This document shows, one piece after another, positions 22,463 through 32,362 of a DNA stretch of 64,000 bases (position 1 is its first letter; each line of letters starts with the position of its first letter). Below the pieces are notes generated by a model, which did no database searches, had not been told where the DNA came from, and saw only the letters and a program-made list of their open reading frames with translations. The position numbers and the translations under genes are program-made. Origin of the DNA: Photobacterium ganghwense (GTDB taxonomy: Bacteria; Pseudomonadota; Gammaproteobacteria; Enterobacterales; Vibrionaceae); contig NZ_PYMI01000006.1 of assembly GCF_003025595.1 (NCBI RefSeq), positions 1 to 64,000 on the forward strand, written 5' to 3'.

Positions 22463-22519
22463 GGGATTGTTCACCAGCAGATTGGCTACCAGTGACGCAT
22501 TAAATATGGTGCAGGCGTG

Positions 22520-23338
22520 TTACTGTGCCGCACTTTCCTGTACTTCTGCCGCAGGGGCATCGGCTTTCACGATATCCAGCAATTCCACTTCAAACACCAA
22601 CGTTGAATTTGCCGGAATGCTTGGGTTGGCCTGTGAACCGTATGCCAGCTCTGGCGGGATAACGAACGTGTACTTCGAACCAACCGGCATCAGCTGAACA
22701 CCTTCCGTCCAGCCCGGAATCACTTGATTCAGCGGGAACGTCGCAGGCTGATTACGCTTGTAAGAGCTGTCAAACTCGGTACCGTCGGTCAGTGTGCCTT
22801 TGTAGTGCACTTTTACGGTGTCAGTCGCAGCTGGCTTGTCGCCTTCACCCGCTGTCTCTACGTGGTACAGCAGGCCAGATTCTGTTTTCACTACACCGTC
22901 TTTTTTCTCAAATTCTGCGCGGAACTTTTCACCGGCTTTCAGGTTTTTATCCGCTTCCGCTTTGGCTTGCTGCTGAACCATTTCAGAAACGCGGTGATCC
23001 AAATCCTGCAGCGCTTGCTGTGTTTCTTCCTGAGACAGACGGCTGTTGCCGGCAAACACATCAGTCACACCCGCCAGAACCTGATCGCGGCTCAGCGACA
23101 GGCCAAGCTCTTTTTGCTGATCCAGGTTAGCCGCCAGGTATTGTGCCAGTGACGCGCCAATGGCGTAAGCCGCTTTATCATCTTCCGTGGCAAAGGTGGC
23201 CGGTGCAGCAGATTCTGTTGCGACCTGCTCTACTTTTGCAGGCTCAGCCGGTTTCGTTTCCGCAGTTTTTTCATCTTGACAGCCGACGGCGAGCAGAATA
23301 GTTGCGGCCAAAACAGACATCTTTAGAACAGGTTTCAT
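22520..23338 (-). CDS. fkpA: FKBP-type peptidyl-prolyl isomerase FkpA, probable lipoprotein
   Basis: A periplasmic proline isomerase and chaperone of 272 residues. The signal sequence MKPVLKMSVLAATILLAVGC ends in a plausible lipobox with Cys20. A Lys/Glu/Pro-rich linker, an N-terminal dimerisation domain (about 50-135) and a C-terminal FKBP domain follow (VHYKGTLTDGTEFDSSY, GWTEGVQLMPVGSKYTFVIPPELAYG). I choose the ATG at 23338 with GGAG upstream; longer readings add no signal. E. coli FkpA is soluble, so membrane anchoring would be a difference. Confidence 0.93.
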   Translation of the reverse strand: MKPVLKMSVLAATILLAVGCQDEKTAETKPAEPAKVEQVATESAAPATFATEDDKAAYAIGASLAQYLAANLDQQKELGLSLSRDQVLAGVTDVFAGNSRLSQEETQQALQDLDHRVSEMVQQQAKAEADKNLKAGEKFRAEFEKKDGVVKTESGLLYHVETAGEGDKPAATDTVKVHYKGTLTDGTEFDSSYKRNQPATFPLNQVIPGWTEGVQLMPVGSKYTFVIPPELAYGSQANPSIPANSTLVFEVELLDIVKADAPAAEVQESAAQ

Positions 23339-23663
23339 GTATTTCTCCATCATGTGTTGAGGGAAGGTGTATTGCTCTCGGCTCTCCACCTAGCGCTGGA
23401 AAGTCCCCTAAAAACGGTTCGTGCGGGAGCGATCTCCCTCTCAATATTGTCCGGTATCATGCCGGGGCGACCGGGGCCGGTATGGTCTCCGGTCAAACTG
23501 TATTACTATAGCGACAGTGCAGACGGACCGACGTTCAGCGCTGGTCTCAGTATGCCGCGTGTTTATCACGCTTTTGTGAGGCCCGTGTAATAGATTGGCT
23601 AACAGCCCCCTGCGACCTCACTTTATATGCTTACTTAACAAAGCCAAACGGAACCAGACCTTA
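23339..23663. other. Divergent intergenic region fkpA / WD40 lipoprotein gene
   Basis: About 325 bp separate two divergent genes. It must contain both promoters, but I cannot pick convincing -35/-10 pairs; TATAGC/TATAGT around 23507-23513 is the best -10-like match on either strand. GC-rich stretches with small inverted repeats (GACCGG...CCGGTC) occur near 23467-23495. No gene is credible here. Confidence 0.4.
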
Positions 23664-24647
23664 ATGCAAACAAAAAGATGCATAACCATCTTCATTGTGG
23701 CACTTCTCACTCTGAGCGGTTGTTTTTTTTCCGGTGCAGAGCAGCAGCGTTGGTCTTTGGCCGATGAAGGCGCGACCAGCTTCAGCCTGAGTCGTGACGG
23801 TCGGTTTGCGCTTTATCACTCAGCCATACAAGGTATCGTGCTGTGGGATTTACAGCAAAACAAAAAGTTAGCAGATTTTGGTTCTCAAGATCCATATCAC
23901 AATACCGTTCTGAGCAGTGCCATTGCTGACAATGGCCGCTTTGCCATTACTGCCACGGCGCAGAACTTTGCCGTCTGGGATCTCGCTTGGGGCCAGTCGG
24001 AAGGTCTGTGGTCGGTTTCCGACGGTACCATTCGCGATGTCGCGATAGCCAACAACGGCCAGCATGTCCTGCTGGCGCTGTCGAACGGTAAAGCACTTTA
24101 CGTCGATTTGGGCAGCGGAAGACGGCTGGAGTTCCTGGCTCACCGGGAAAAAGTCAATGCGGTCGCCCTATCGCCCAATGGTCGCTTCGCCCTGTCAGGC
24201 GGCAATGACTATAATGCCTATCTGTGGGATACCCTAAGCGGCCAGATTGTCTATCGCTTCCCGCATACCCACCGCATCAGTCAGGTGGCCCTGCAGCGGG
24301 ACGGCAAACTGGCCATGACGGCTGACGGCGGCAACGACATTGCGATCTGGGATCTGCACACTGGCGAAAAACAATCGGATCTGGCGGTCCGGCTGCGGCA
24401 GCAGAACCTGTCGAGCGCCCGTTTCTCCGATGACGGCAGCCGCCTGGTGACCGGCACCCCGGCACGCCGGGTCGAATTGTGGGATACCCGTAGCGGTCAA
24501 AACCTGGGACGCTGGGAAGCCGCCGCCCAACAAGATACTCGACCACCGGCAGCAGTGGTGTATGATGTCGCCATTACACCTGAGGGCAACGTGACCTCTG
24601 GTACCTCGGCAGGTATCGCCCAGTTGTGGACGACGGAAGAGAAGTAA
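23664..24647 (+). CDS. WD40-repeat lipoprotein
   Basis: A 327-residue protein with a lipoprotein signal (MQTKRCITIFIVALLTLSGC, Cys20; Phe at +2 suggests outer-membrane sorting). It is followed by about seven WD40-type repeats, recognisable by GIVLWDL, NFAVWDL, ALYVDLGSG, AYLWDTLSG, IAIWDLHTG, VELWDTRSG and AQLWTT. The expected fold is a seven-bladed beta-propeller facing the periplasm, probably a binding scaffold. I start at the ATG at 23664 because it gives the clean signal peptide. The stop is immediately followed by the slyX ATG. Ligand and role are unknown. Confidence 0.85.
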   Translation: MQTKRCITIFIVALLTLSGCFFSGAEQQRWSLADEGATSFSLSRDGRFALYHSAIQGIVLWDLQQNKKLADFGSQDPYHNTVLSSAIADNGRFAITATAQNFAVWDLAWGQSEGLWSVSDGTIRDVAIANNGQHVLLALSNGKALYVDLGSGRRLEFLAHREKVNAVALSPNGRFALSGGNDYNAYLWDTLSGQIVYRFPHTHRISQVALQRDGKLAMTADGGNDIAIWDLHTGEKQSDLAVRLRQQNLSSARFSDDGSRLVTGTPARRVELWDTRSGQNLGRWEAAAQQDTRPPAAVVYDVAITPEGNVTSGTSAGIAQLWTTEEK

Positions 24648-24869
24648 ATGAAAGACATTGACCAACTCCAGGCCCGGATTGATGAGCTGGAAATGAAGCA
24701 GGCGTTTCAGGATCAAACCATTGAGGAGCTGAATCAGGCACTGACGGCCCAACAGTTCCTGATTGATAAAATCCATACCCAGATGCAGTTTCTGGTCGGC
24801 AAGGTGAAAGGCATGCAGCCTTCGCTGATGGCCTCGGAGTCTGAAGAGACACCACCGCCCCATTACTGA
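24648..24869 (+). CDS. slyX: SlyX family protein
   Basis: A 73-residue, almost entirely coiled-coil protein (IDELEMKQAFQDQTIEELNQAL, with heptad spacing of Leu/Ile) of the SlyX family, found beside slyD in enteric bacteria and Vibrio. Its function is not established. It begins directly after the stop of the WD40 lipoprotein gene (TAA-ATG), so the two are co-translated. It converges on slyD across a shared terminator. Confidence 0.92.
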   Translation: MKDIDQLQARIDELEMKQAFQDQTIEELNQALTAQQFLIDKIHTQMQFLVGKVKGMQPSLMASESEETPPPHY

Positions 24870-24897
24870 GCCTTGCCGTTTGATGCCCAATAAAAAC

Positions 24898-24925
24898 AAA
24901 AAAGGAAGCCGAGGCTTCCTTTTTT
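24898..24925. terminator. Bidirectional terminator between slyX and slyD
   Basis: A stem AAAAAAGGAAGCC/GGCTTCCTTTTTT with a 2-nt centre serves the convergent slyX (+) and slyD (-) transcripts. Confidence 0.92.
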
Positions 24926-24965
24926 ATTTGCGGTTAAGCGACGCGGTCCGCCAGGGACGGGGCAC

Positions 24966-25514
24966 TTAGTGTGAGCAGCAACCACCTTCGTGATCGTGGT
25001 CATGATCATGGTCGTGATCGCCACAGCTGCCGCCGCCACAACAACCGCCACCCTGATGGATGTGGCCATGTGAGATTTCTTCTTCAGTTGCAGCACGTAC
25101 TGCAACAACTTCAACGTTGAAGCTCAGTGTCTGGCCAGCCAGCATGTGGTTACCGTCAACCACCACGAAGTCACCGTCAACTTCAGTCACTTCTACCGGG
25201 ATTGGACCCTGGTCCGTATCCGCCAGGAAGCGCATGCCGACAGTGATCTCGTCAACGCCTTGGAATACGTCTGCAGGTACACGCTGAACCATAACGTCCA
25301 TGTGCTCGCCGTACGCTTCTTCTGGAGCAACAGTCACTTCAAACTTGTCGCCAGCTTCACGGCCTTCAAGTGCCTTCTCCAAACCTACGATCAGGTTGTT
25401 GTGACCGTGCAGGTAATCAAGTGGTGCGTCAACAGTTGACTGATCAACTACTACACCGTCTTCTGTTTTCACTTGGTAAGCCAGGCTTACTACCACGTCT
25501 TTAGCGACTTTCAT
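24966..25514 (-). CDS. slyD: FKBP-type isomerase and metallochaperone SlyD
   Basis: A cytoplasmic proline isomerase/chaperone of 182 residues. The FKBP domain (about 1-70 and 130-150) contains the inserted chaperone flap (about 70-130). The C-terminal tail from about residue 150 is rich in His, Cys, Gly and Asp (alternating HDHDHDHDH and CC pairs), the metal-binding tail that in E. coli delivers nickel to hydrogenase and contributes to phage lysis. I start at the ATG at 25514 (MKVAKDVVVSLAYQVK). Confidence 0.96.
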   Translation of the reverse strand: MKVAKDVVVSLAYQVKTEDGVVVDQSTVDAPLDYLHGHNNLIVGLEKALEGREAGDKFEVTVAPEEAYGEHMDVMVQRVPADVFQGVDEITVGMRFLADTDQGPIPVEVTEVDGDFVVVDGNHMLAGQTLSFNVEVVAVRAATEEEISHGHIHQGGGCCGGGSCGDHDHDHDHDHEGGCCSH

Positions 25515-25613
25515 GTTTACTCCAATTTTGAACTGGGTATCAAGGGATGTGCGCATGATACCGGATAATGGCACTCAGATGCCAATATTCTCTGTGGGGT
25601 TTCCTAGCCGGAT

Positions 25614-25826
25614 TCAGTCTTCCGGCTTGAAGATCCCAATAACTTGCTGTTTCGTCTGGGCAGACAGTTGCTCGCTCTGCTCAACCGATTTAGGCGCACG
25701 AACATCGGTATGGCCACACTCGACACACTCTACCCGCTCGACGTCATTTTCCTGCCACCAGCGCAATGTGTCCTGCTTATTGCACGACGGGCAAACTGCA
25801 CCGGCGATAAACCGTTTTTTCGCCAT
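25614..25826 (-). CDS. YheV-type zinc-ribbon protein
   Basis: A 70-residue protein of the YheV (DUF2387) family. Two cysteine pairs (CPSC near residue 12 and CVEC near residue 34) form a likely zinc ribbon, and a C-terminal IGIFKPED ending is conserved in the family. It is the third gene after kefG and kefB (69 bp gap), as in E. coli. No function is known to me. Confidence 0.88.
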   Translation of the reverse strand: MAKKRFIAGAVCPSCNKQDTLRWWQENDVERVECVECGHTDVRAPKSVEQSEQLSAQTKQQVIGIFKPED

Positions 25827-25895
25827 TATTATCGCTCCTTGCCTTCAACCCGCACCCGCCTTCCGGCCGCTCGGTGGGGTGTTAATGGGAACGGC

Positions 25896-27701
25896 TCAGT
25901 CCCAGCCGTTATGCCGCTCCCGCTCACCGCGCATTTCGCGGTCAAAAATTTCTTCCAGTTCCTTGCGGGCTTCTTTGGCCCGCGTCGCCAGGTGGACATC
26001 TTCTGAATGCTGCGGCAGCAAATCCCGCAGCGCTGTGGTATCGAGCTTGCGGAAGTGAGCTTCTGCCCGCTTGGCTTGGTAGGGATGCATGCCCAGTGAT
26101 ATGAGGGCCTGACGCCCCAAATCAAGAGCACCGGCAAAAGTTTCCCGGGAAAAGTGCTCGACCCCGTGACTCAATAACTGGTGGGCTTCCACCCGACTGC
26201 GGGCACGGGCGAGAATTTTCAGGTGCGGGAAATATTGCTGGCACAACGCCACCACTTCCATCACCTCATCCGGTTCATCGGTACAGATGATGATGGCTTC
26301 CGCTTTGTCCGCGCCGGCGGCACGCAGCAAATCTAACTGAGTCGCATCGCCATAATACACCTTGTAGCCGAACTTACGCAGAAACTGGATCTGACTGGGA
26401 TCCCGTTCCAGGATCGTCACCTTGATCTTATTGGCGAACATCAGCCGCCCCACCACCTGGCCGAAACGGCCAAATCCGGTGATGATCACCCGCGGCTCGC
26501 GGTCAATCACATCACTCTGCGGTTGCTCTGGGGCAGCGGCTTTAAAGCCGCGCGCAAACCATTTGTCCTGCAGCACCAAAATCAGCGGCGTGGTCATCAT
26601 CGACAAGCTGACCACCACCAGCAGCGATGAGGTCAATTCATGCCCCAGCAGCCCTTCCCCTTGCGCAGCCGTAAACAGGACGAAGGCAAATTCCCCGCCC
26701 TGACTGAGAATCGCCGCCATCTGGCTGCGCGATTTAGCCCGGATCCCAAAAATCCGGGCCAGTCCGTACAGTAACAGCCCTTTAACGCAAATCAGTAACG
26801 CCACCGCCAGCACAATTTGAAGCGGGTATTCCCACAGCAACCCAAGGTTGACCGCCATCCCGACAGCAATAAAAAACAGCCCGAGCAACAACCCTTTGAA
26901 CGGCTCAATCGCAATTTCCAGCTCATGCCGGTATTCGCTTTCAGCCAGCAGAACCCCGGCCAGAAACGTCCCCAGTGCCATCGACAGCCCGAGCGACTGC
27001 ATCCCGAGTGCTATCCCGATGACCAGCAACAGCGCCGCCACGTTAAACAGTTCCCGGACGTTACTGAGCACTACCCAGCGAAACAGCGGGCGCAGCAAGA
27101 AATGACCGCCGACCAGTAGCAGCGTGATCCCGCCCAGCATCCAGACACCATCAAGCCAGCTGCCGCCGCCGCCACCGGCCAGTACCGGCAGGAACGCCAG
27201 CATCGGGATCACGGCAATATCCTGAAACAGCAGCACCGCGAATCCGGCCTGTCCGGTTTCGCTGCCGCCCAAGTTCTGCTCTTCAATAACCCGCAAAGCA
27301 ATCGCGGTCGAAGACAGGGCCAGCCCCATACCGACCACCAGTGCATCCCGCCAGCTCATGGCTGGTAGCCACGACTGCGCGAGCAGCAATAGCGAGGCAA
27401 TGACCAAACTGGTCAGCACCACCTGGCTGCCCCCCAGCCCGAGAATGGGCTTACGCATCTGCCACAGTTTTTTCGGGTTCAGCTCCAGACCAATCAGAAA
27501 CAGCAGCAGGACCACCCCAAACTCGGAAAAGTGCAGGATGGCGTCTACGTCGGAGATCAGCCCCAGCCCCCACGGGCCGATCGCGATCCCCGCCAGCAGA
27601 TAACCCAATACGGAACCCAGCCCCAGCCGCTGGGCAATCGGCACAGCGACCACGGCCGCGGCCAGAAAAACCACGCTGCTGGACAAAATATCACTGGCCA
27701 T
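25896..27701 (-). CDS. kefB: Glutathione-regulated potassium efflux protein KefB
   Basis: A 601-residue CPA2-family K+/H+ antiporter with about twelve membrane segments in the first 380 residues, then a TrkA-N Rossmann domain ([16 protein letters not shown]) that senses glutathione and its adducts in relatives. It protects against electrophiles by acidifying the cytoplasm. I start at the ATG at 27701, which has GGAGG six bases upstream. It overlaps the end of kefG by 11 bp, the ancillary flavoprotein that activates it. Confidence 0.93.
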   Translation of the reverse strand: MASDILSSSVVFLAAAVVAVPIAQRLGLGSVLGYLLAGIAIGPWGLGLISDVDAILHFSEFGVVLLLFLIGLELNPKKLWQMRKPILGLGGSQVVLTSLVIASLLLLAQSWLPAMSWRDALVVGMGLALSSTAIALRVIEEQNLGGSETGQAGFAVLLFQDIAVIPMLAFLPVLAGGGGGSWLDGVWMLGGITLLLVGGHFLLRPLFRWVVLSNVRELFNVAALLLVIGIALGMQSLGLSMALGTFLAGVLLAESEYRHELEIAIEPFKGLLLGLFFIAVGMAVNLGLLWEYPLQIVLAVALLICVKGLLLYGLARIFGIRAKSRSQMAAILSQGGEFAFVLFTAAQGEGLLGHELTSSLLVVVSLSMMTTPLILVLQDKWFARGFKAAAPEQPQSDVIDREPRVIITGFGRFGQVVGRLMFANKIKVTILERDPSQIQFLRKFGYKVYYGDATQLDLLRAAGADKAEAIIICTDEPDEVMEVVALCQQYFPHLKILARARSRVEAHQLLSHGVEHFSRETFAGALDLGRQALISLGMHPYQAKRAEAHFRKLDTTALRDLLPQHSEDVHLATRAKEARKELEEIFDREMRGERERHNGWD

Positions 27702-28260
27702 CACGCACCTCCCTGAGCATAGCCAGCGGATCGTTCAGCCACGCCCGGTAAAGGCGCGCATGCTCATCCCGCTCGGCCACCGGCACCCGTCTTGCCCAGT
27801 GCAGCACCAGAGGGGGAATCCACTCCATCCGGCACAAGGCCGCACACAATTCAAAAGGACGGAGAATGTCATCTATCGAGCTGCGGTTATAGCCATCCGG
27901 AGTGTAAGCTTCTGCCGCCCCGCCGGTAGTCACCACTGACCGCCAGTACTTTCCCAGGGTCTGCTCCCCTTCCCCGTGGGCAAACCCCTTGGTCAGAATC
28001 ACATCCATCCATTCCTTGAGCAGCGCGGGACAAGAATACATATACAGCGGATGCTGGAACACGATGACATCATGCTGCTGCACCAGTGCCCGCTCACGAC
28101 TGACATCGATGAAAAAATCCGGGTAGGCCGCATACAGATCATGCACCGTCACATGTGGCAGATCGGCAATCGCCCGGAGCATGTCACGATTGGCGATAGA
28201 GGCCTGAGGATCGGGGTGGGCATAAATTACCAGAACGCGCGGGGGTCCGTGTGAGGTCAT
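27691..28260 (-). CDS. kefG: Kef ancillary flavoprotein KefG
   Basis: A 189-residue NAD(P)H quinone-reductase-like flavodoxin-fold protein. The segment [17 protein letters not shown] near the start and [20 protein letters not shown] around residue 75 are typical of the family. In E. coli KefG is required for full KefB activity, and the 11-bp overlap with kefB fits that role. It diverges from yheS. Confidence 0.93.
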   Translation of the reverse strand: MTSHGPPRVLVIYAHPDPQASIANRDMLRAIADLPHVTVHDLYAAYPDFFIDVSRERALVQQHDVIVFQHPLYMYSCPALLKEWMDVILTKGFAHGEGEQTLGKYWRSVVTTGGAAEAYTPDGYNRSSIDDILRPFELCAALCRMEWIPPLVLHWARRVPVAERDEHARLYRAWLNDPLAMLREVRDGQ

Positions 28261-28479
28261 AACACTCCTTGTCGGCAGACAAACCGGTTGAGGCTGCCTG
28301 CCCTGTTCACCTTACCTGATACTCACATAATACATAATAACGCTCGTATGAGCAGGGATTTATCGCCGCGGTTCACCCGCCGGAACGGATTAGCAGTTAC
28401 GGCGGCTTTGCGTTAGACTGCCGCACATCTCTCTACAGGTATCAAGTTTCTCGGAGCGGGGACCTCCCCGGCACAATCA

Positions 28480-30402
28480 ATGATCACGTTTTCCGATATT
28501 CAACTGCTGCGCGGCGGCAAAATCCTGCTCGATAAAGCCACCGCCACGATTCACCCGGGTGACAAAGTCGGCCTGGTCGGCAAGAACGGCTGCGGCAAGT
28601 CGACCCTGTTTGCGCTGCTGAAGCATGAACTGAGCGTGGATGCCGGCAACTGCCAGTACCCGGCAGGCTGGGAGCTGGCCTGGGTTGCCCAGGAAACCCC
28701 GGCACTGGAGCGCAGTGCCCTGGAATACGTGATCGACGGTGACCGGGAATACCGCCAACTGGAAGCAGACCTGCTGGCAGCCGAACAAGCCAATAATGGT
28801 ACCCGGGTCGCCGAACTGCACGGCAAGCTGGATGCCATCGGCGGCTACAGCATCCGGGCCCGCGCCTCGGAGCTGCTGGACGGGCTGGGTTTTTCCCAGG
28901 ACCAGATGGACTGGAACCTGACCCAGTTCTCCGGTGGCTGGCGGATGCGACTTAACCTGGCGCAGGCGCTGCTGTGTCGCTCCGATCTGCTGCTGCTCGA
29001 TGAACCGACCAACCACTTGGATCTTGATGCGGTTCTGTGGCTGGAAAAATGGCTGCAAGGTTATCGCGGCACGCTGCTGCTGATCTCCCACGACCGGGAT
29101 TTTCTTGATCCAATCGTGAACCGCATTGTTCACATTGAGAACCAGGGGCTGAACAGCTACACCGGTAACTACTCATCGTTTGAAACACAGCGGGCAGACA
29201 AACTGCTGCAACAACAAGCCACATTCCAGAAACAGCAGAAACAGATTGCCCACATGCAGTCCTACATCGACCGTTTCCGCTATAAAGCCAGCAAGGCCCG
29301 TCAGGCACAGAGCCGGATCAAGGCGCTGGAGCGGATGGAAAAAGTGCTGCCGGCCCAGTTTGATAACCCGTTCAGCTTCGAGTTTCGCGAGCCGAGCGCC
29401 CTGCCGAACCCAATCCTGATGATGGAACAGGTATCAGCCGGGTATGCCGACAAACTGATTCTCGAACACATCCGCCTCAATCTGGTCCCGGGCAGCCGAA
29501 TTGGTCTGCTGGGGCGCAACGGTGCCGGTAAATCGACCCTGATTAAAATGCTGGCCGGTGAGCTGCCGGCCAAAGCGGGTGAGCTGACCTACTCGCAAGG
29601 GGTAAAGATAGGCTACTTCGCCCAGCATCAGCTGGAAACCCTGTACATGGACGACACCCCAGTTCAGCACATGGTACGTTTGGCACCAGAGGCCACTGAG
29701 CAGCAACTACGGGACTACCTCGGCAGCTTCGGTTTTATCGGTGATAAGGCCCTGGAGCCCGTCGGCCCGTTCTCGGGCGGTGAGAAGGCCCGTCTGGTAC
29801 TGGCTCTGATTGTCTGGCAGCGACCAAACCTATTGCTGCTCGATGAACCGACCAACCACCTGGATCTCGACATGCGTCAGGCCCTGACTCTGGCCCTGCA
29901 ATCGTACGAAGGGGCCATGGTCATCGTCAGCCACGACCGCTACCTGCTGCGCGCGACCACTGACGATTTGTATCTGGTGCATGACCGCAAGGTTGAGCCG
30001 TTCAATGGCGATCTGAACGACTACCACAAATGGCTGACAGAGCTGCAGCGTACCGAGCGCCGCGAACAACAGGCCATTAAGCCGGATGCATCGAAAGACA
30101 ACAGCGCCGCCTCCCGGAAAGAACAAAAACGCCTGGAAGCGGAGTTTCGTAAGCTGACAGCCCCACTGCGCAAGCAAATTGAGAAGCTGGACAAACAGAT
30201 GGAGACGCTGGGCGAGAAACTGGCGAATGCCGAGGCCCAGCTCTCTGACAGCAGTATCTATGAAGCGGACAACAAAGCCCGGCTGAACGAACAAATGCAA
30301 CTGCAAGCCAGCGCCAAAAACGAGCTGGAAGACGTGGAAATGGCCTGGATGGAACTGCATGAGCAGCTGGAAGTCATGGAAGCGGAATTTCAGGCCCGTT
30401 AA
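28480..30402 (+). CDS. yheS: ABC-F family ATPase YheS
   Basis: A soluble 640-residue protein with two ABC ATPase domains and no membrane segments. Walker A motifs are GKNGCGKST (34-42) and GRNGAGKST; signatures are FSGGWRMRL and FSGGEKARL; both Walker B motifs read LLLLDEPTNHLDLD. An Arg/Lys-rich linker (about 230-300) and a coiled C-terminal region (about 530-640) complete the ABC-F layout. Members act on the ribosome; E. coli YheS is a translation-associated ABC-F. Nothing suggests an acquired antibiotic-resistance form. Confidence 0.95.
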   Translation: MITFSDIQLLRGGKILLDKATATIHPGDKVGLVGKNGCGKSTLFALLKHELSVDAGNCQYPAGWELAWVAQETPALERSALEYVIDGDREYRQLEADLLAAEQANNGTRVAELHGKLDAIGGYSIRARASELLDGLGFSQDQMDWNLTQFSGGWRMRLNLAQALLCRSDLLLLDEPTNHLDLDAVLWLEKWLQGYRGTLLLISHDRDFLDPIVNRIVHIENQGLNSYTGNYSSFETQRADKLLQQQATFQKQQKQIAHMQSYIDRFRYKASKARQAQSRIKALERMEKVLPAQFDNPFSFEFREPSALPNPILMMEQVSAGYADKLILEHIRLNLVPGSRIGLLGRNGAGKSTLIKMLAGELPAKAGELTYSQGVKIGYFAQHQLETLYMDDTPVQHMVRLAPEATEQQLRDYLGSFGFIGDKALEPVGPFSGGEKARLVLALIVWQRPNLLLLDEPTNHLDLDMRQALTLALQSYEGAMVIVSHDRYLLRATTDDLYLVHDRKVEPFNGDLNDYHKWLTELQRTERREQQAIKPDASKDNSAASRKEQKRLEAEFRKLTAPLRKQIEKLDKQMETLGEKLANAEAQLSDSSIYEADNKARLNEQMQLQASAKNELEDVEMAWMELHEQLEVMEAEFQAR

Positions 30403-30424
30403 TCAGTTAAACCGGACAACCGTG

Positions 30425-30925
30425 ATGCCAAACCCTGCCCCTGATACGCTGACAGACCAAACCCAGGCTTTCTGGGAATTTGCTCTGACGCATTATGCCC
30501 GCCCCGGTGTGGAACAGGCATGCCTGTGCTTACAGGACAGCTATCAGGGCAATGTGAACCTGGCCTTGCTGCTGCACTGGCTGGACACTCAGGCACAGGC
30601 GCTGCCGGCAGACGCTCTGCCGGCCTTGTTGGCCGCCCTGACTGATACCGACGCCCTGCTCAGCCATTTTCGTCAACTGCGCCGGGAGCTGAAACCCGGG
30701 CTGGCGCCCACCGCCTACCGCAAGCTACTCGACTTTGAGCTGGCACTGGAAAAACGCCAGCACCGCGATCTGCTGGCGGCGCTGGCAAGGTCTTGCCCTG
30801 CCCCTCACCCCGCAGCCAATCAGCTCAATCCTCAGCCGCCTAATCTGGCCAACTACGCCCGCAAGCTCGGCTTACCGGATACCCTGCTCAACCAGCTGCG
30901 GGGAGCAGCGCCTGAGGGCAGATGA
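30425..30925 (+). CDS. TIGR02444 family protein
   Basis: A 166-residue, largely helical protein (FWEFALTHYARPGVEQACLCLQDSYQGNVNLALLL is the recognisable core, around residues 15-50). It resembles the TIGR02444 family of uncharacterised proteins found between yheS and yheT in Vibrio and Pseudomonas-like bacteria. The ATG at 30425 lies 22 bp after yheS, and its stop overlaps a possible early start of yheT. No catalytic motif is visible. Function unknown. Confidence 0.8.
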   Translation: MPNPAPDTLTDQTQAFWEFALTHYARPGVEQACLCLQDSYQGNVNLALLLHWLDTQAQALPADALPALLAALTDTDALLSHFRQLRRELKPGLAPTAYRKLLDFELALEKRQHRDLLAALARSCPAPHPAANQLNPQPPNLANYARKLGLPDTLLNQLRGAAPEGR

Positions 30926-30978
30926 TCTTTCGCGTCAGGAGCGCGTACACTTACCCAAAAGGTCTAGAAGGATTTCCC

Positions 30979-31965
30979 ATGACTCCGTTTGAACCGGCCA
31001 ATGGGCTGCGTAACCCCCATCTGCAAACCCTGCTGCCCCGCTTTCTGCGGCGCAAGCCTCTGTTTACCCCCGTCACGCAGCGGATAGAAACGCCGGACGG
31101 CGATTTTCTCGACCTGGCCTGGACCGCAGCACCGGATACCTGCCGGGTTGAGCAACCGGTCATGGTGCTGTTTCATGGCCTGGAGGGCAGCTTTCGCAGC
31201 CCGTATGCCAATGGCCTGCTGCACGCCGCCCACAATCAGGGCTGGCTGGGCGTGATGATGCACTTTCGCGGCTGCAGCGGGGAAATAAACCGCCATCCCC
31301 GCAGCTACCACTCCGGGGAAACCAGCGATGCCCGTTTTTTCCTGCGCTGGCTGCGGGAAAAATTGCCAAGCCAGCCGTTTTTTGCTGTCGGGGTTTCGCT
31401 GGGCGGTAACATGCTGGTTAACTATCTGGCCGAAACCGGCACCTCATCCGACTTACTGGCAGCTCAGGCCATCTCGCCACCGCTCGATCTGGCGGCCTGT
31501 TCCGCCCGGATCGAACAGGGTTTTTCCCGGGTGTATCAACAATACCTGCTGGGCTCGATGAAGCGGACCCTGAGCCAAAAACTGGCCGTGTTGCCCGGCG
31601 CGATGCCGCTGTCACCGGATCAGGCTGAGCAGATCCGTACCCTGCGCCAGTTTGATGATATGGTGACCGCCCCCTTGCACGGCTTCGCGGATGCCGAGGA
31701 CTACTATCAGCGCTGCAGCGGCCTGACCAAACTGACCGACATCACCACGCCACTGCGGATCATCCACGCCAAAGATGATCCTTTCATGACCGAGGCCGTG
31801 ATCCCGGCGCAGCCGTTACCGGCGCACATCGTGTACGATCTCTGCCCGTACGGCGGCCATGTCGGGTTTGTGACCGGCAGCTGGCGGCGACCGGATTTCT
31901 GGCTGGAAACCACCGTGCCGGAATGGTTCAGCCCTTTCCTGCCAGCAGACGCCGACCACGACTAG
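30979..31965 (+). CDS. yheT: Alpha/beta hydrolase YheT
   Basis: A 328-residue alpha/beta-hydrolase fold esterase of the YheT family. The nucleophile is Ser140 in GVSLGG; an acid in HAKDDPF and a histidine in YGGHVGF complete the triad. The oxyanion segment is LFHGLEGS. I choose the ATG at 30979, with AGAAGGA upstream; an in-frame ATG at 30922 overlaps the previous stop (ATGA) and would add 19 residues. The natural substrate is unknown. Confidence 0.9.
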   Translation: MTPFEPANGLRNPHLQTLLPRFLRRKPLFTPVTQRIETPDGDFLDLAWTAAPDTCRVEQPVMVLFHGLEGSFRSPYANGLLHAAHNQGWLGVMMHFRGCSGEINRHPRSYHSGETSDARFFLRWLREKLPSQPFFAVGVSLGGNMLVNYLAETGTSSDLLAAQAISPPLDLAACSARIEQGFSRVYQQYLLGSMKRTLSQKLAVLPGAMPLSPDQAEQIRTLRQFDDMVTAPLHGFADAEDYYQRCSGLTKLTDITTPLRIIHAKDDPFMTEAVIPAQPLPAHIVYDLCPYGGHVGFVTGSWRRPDFWLETTVPEWFSPFLPADADHD

Positions 31966-31997
31966 CACCAGCGCTCTACAACTGGCGAAATTCCCCC

Positions 31998-32003
31998 TAT
32001 AAT
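31998..32003 (+). promoter_or_regulatory. Probable promoter of yheU (-10 element)
   Basis: A perfect TATAAT lies 34 bp ahead of the yheU start, with TCTACA (four of six matches to TTGACA) 17 bp upstream at 31975-31980. This would uncouple yheU from the long upstream transcript. Confidence 0.5.
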
Positions 32004-32036
32004 TTCGCCAGATTTCGCAACTACCGAGTATTTCCT

Positions 32037-32252
32037 ATGATTATTCCCTGGCAAGAGATTGATCCCGAAACCCTCAACAACCTGATTGAGCATTTTGTCC
32101 TGCGTGAAGGGACCGATTACGGTGAGCGTGAGCTCAGCATGGATGAGAAAGTCAGCCGGGTTCGCCAGCAACTGGAACGGGGTGAGGCCGTGATTGTCTA
32201 CTCCGAACTGCACGAAACCGTGGATATTAAATTGCGCCGTCACCTGGGCTAA
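32037..32252 (+). CDS. yheU: YheU family protein
   Basis: A 71-residue acidic protein ([20 protein letters not shown]...) of the YheU (UPF0270) family. The segment [19 protein letters not shown] is the conserved core. It lies between yheT and prkB as in E. coli. I start at the ATG at 32037 since upstream in-frame sequence is non-conserved. Function unknown. Confidence 0.92.
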   Translation: MIIPWQEIDPETLNNLIEHFVLREGTDYGERELSMDEKVSRVRQQLERGEAVIVYSELHETVDIKLRRHLG

Positions 32253-32362
32253 CTGCCTCTACGCGTTCCGTTTTCTGGTCGGCATTTTTCACAATCCGGC
32301 TTGACCTGACCGCGCCACCCTGTTAATAACTCTTTCCGTTAATGTTAACGACAGGGTTTGTC

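Noticed and set aside
28480..30402. ABC-F protein as an acquired antibiotic-resistance determinant
   Set aside because: It is in its conserved place beside kefG and yheT, and sequence length and motifs fit housekeeping YheS.
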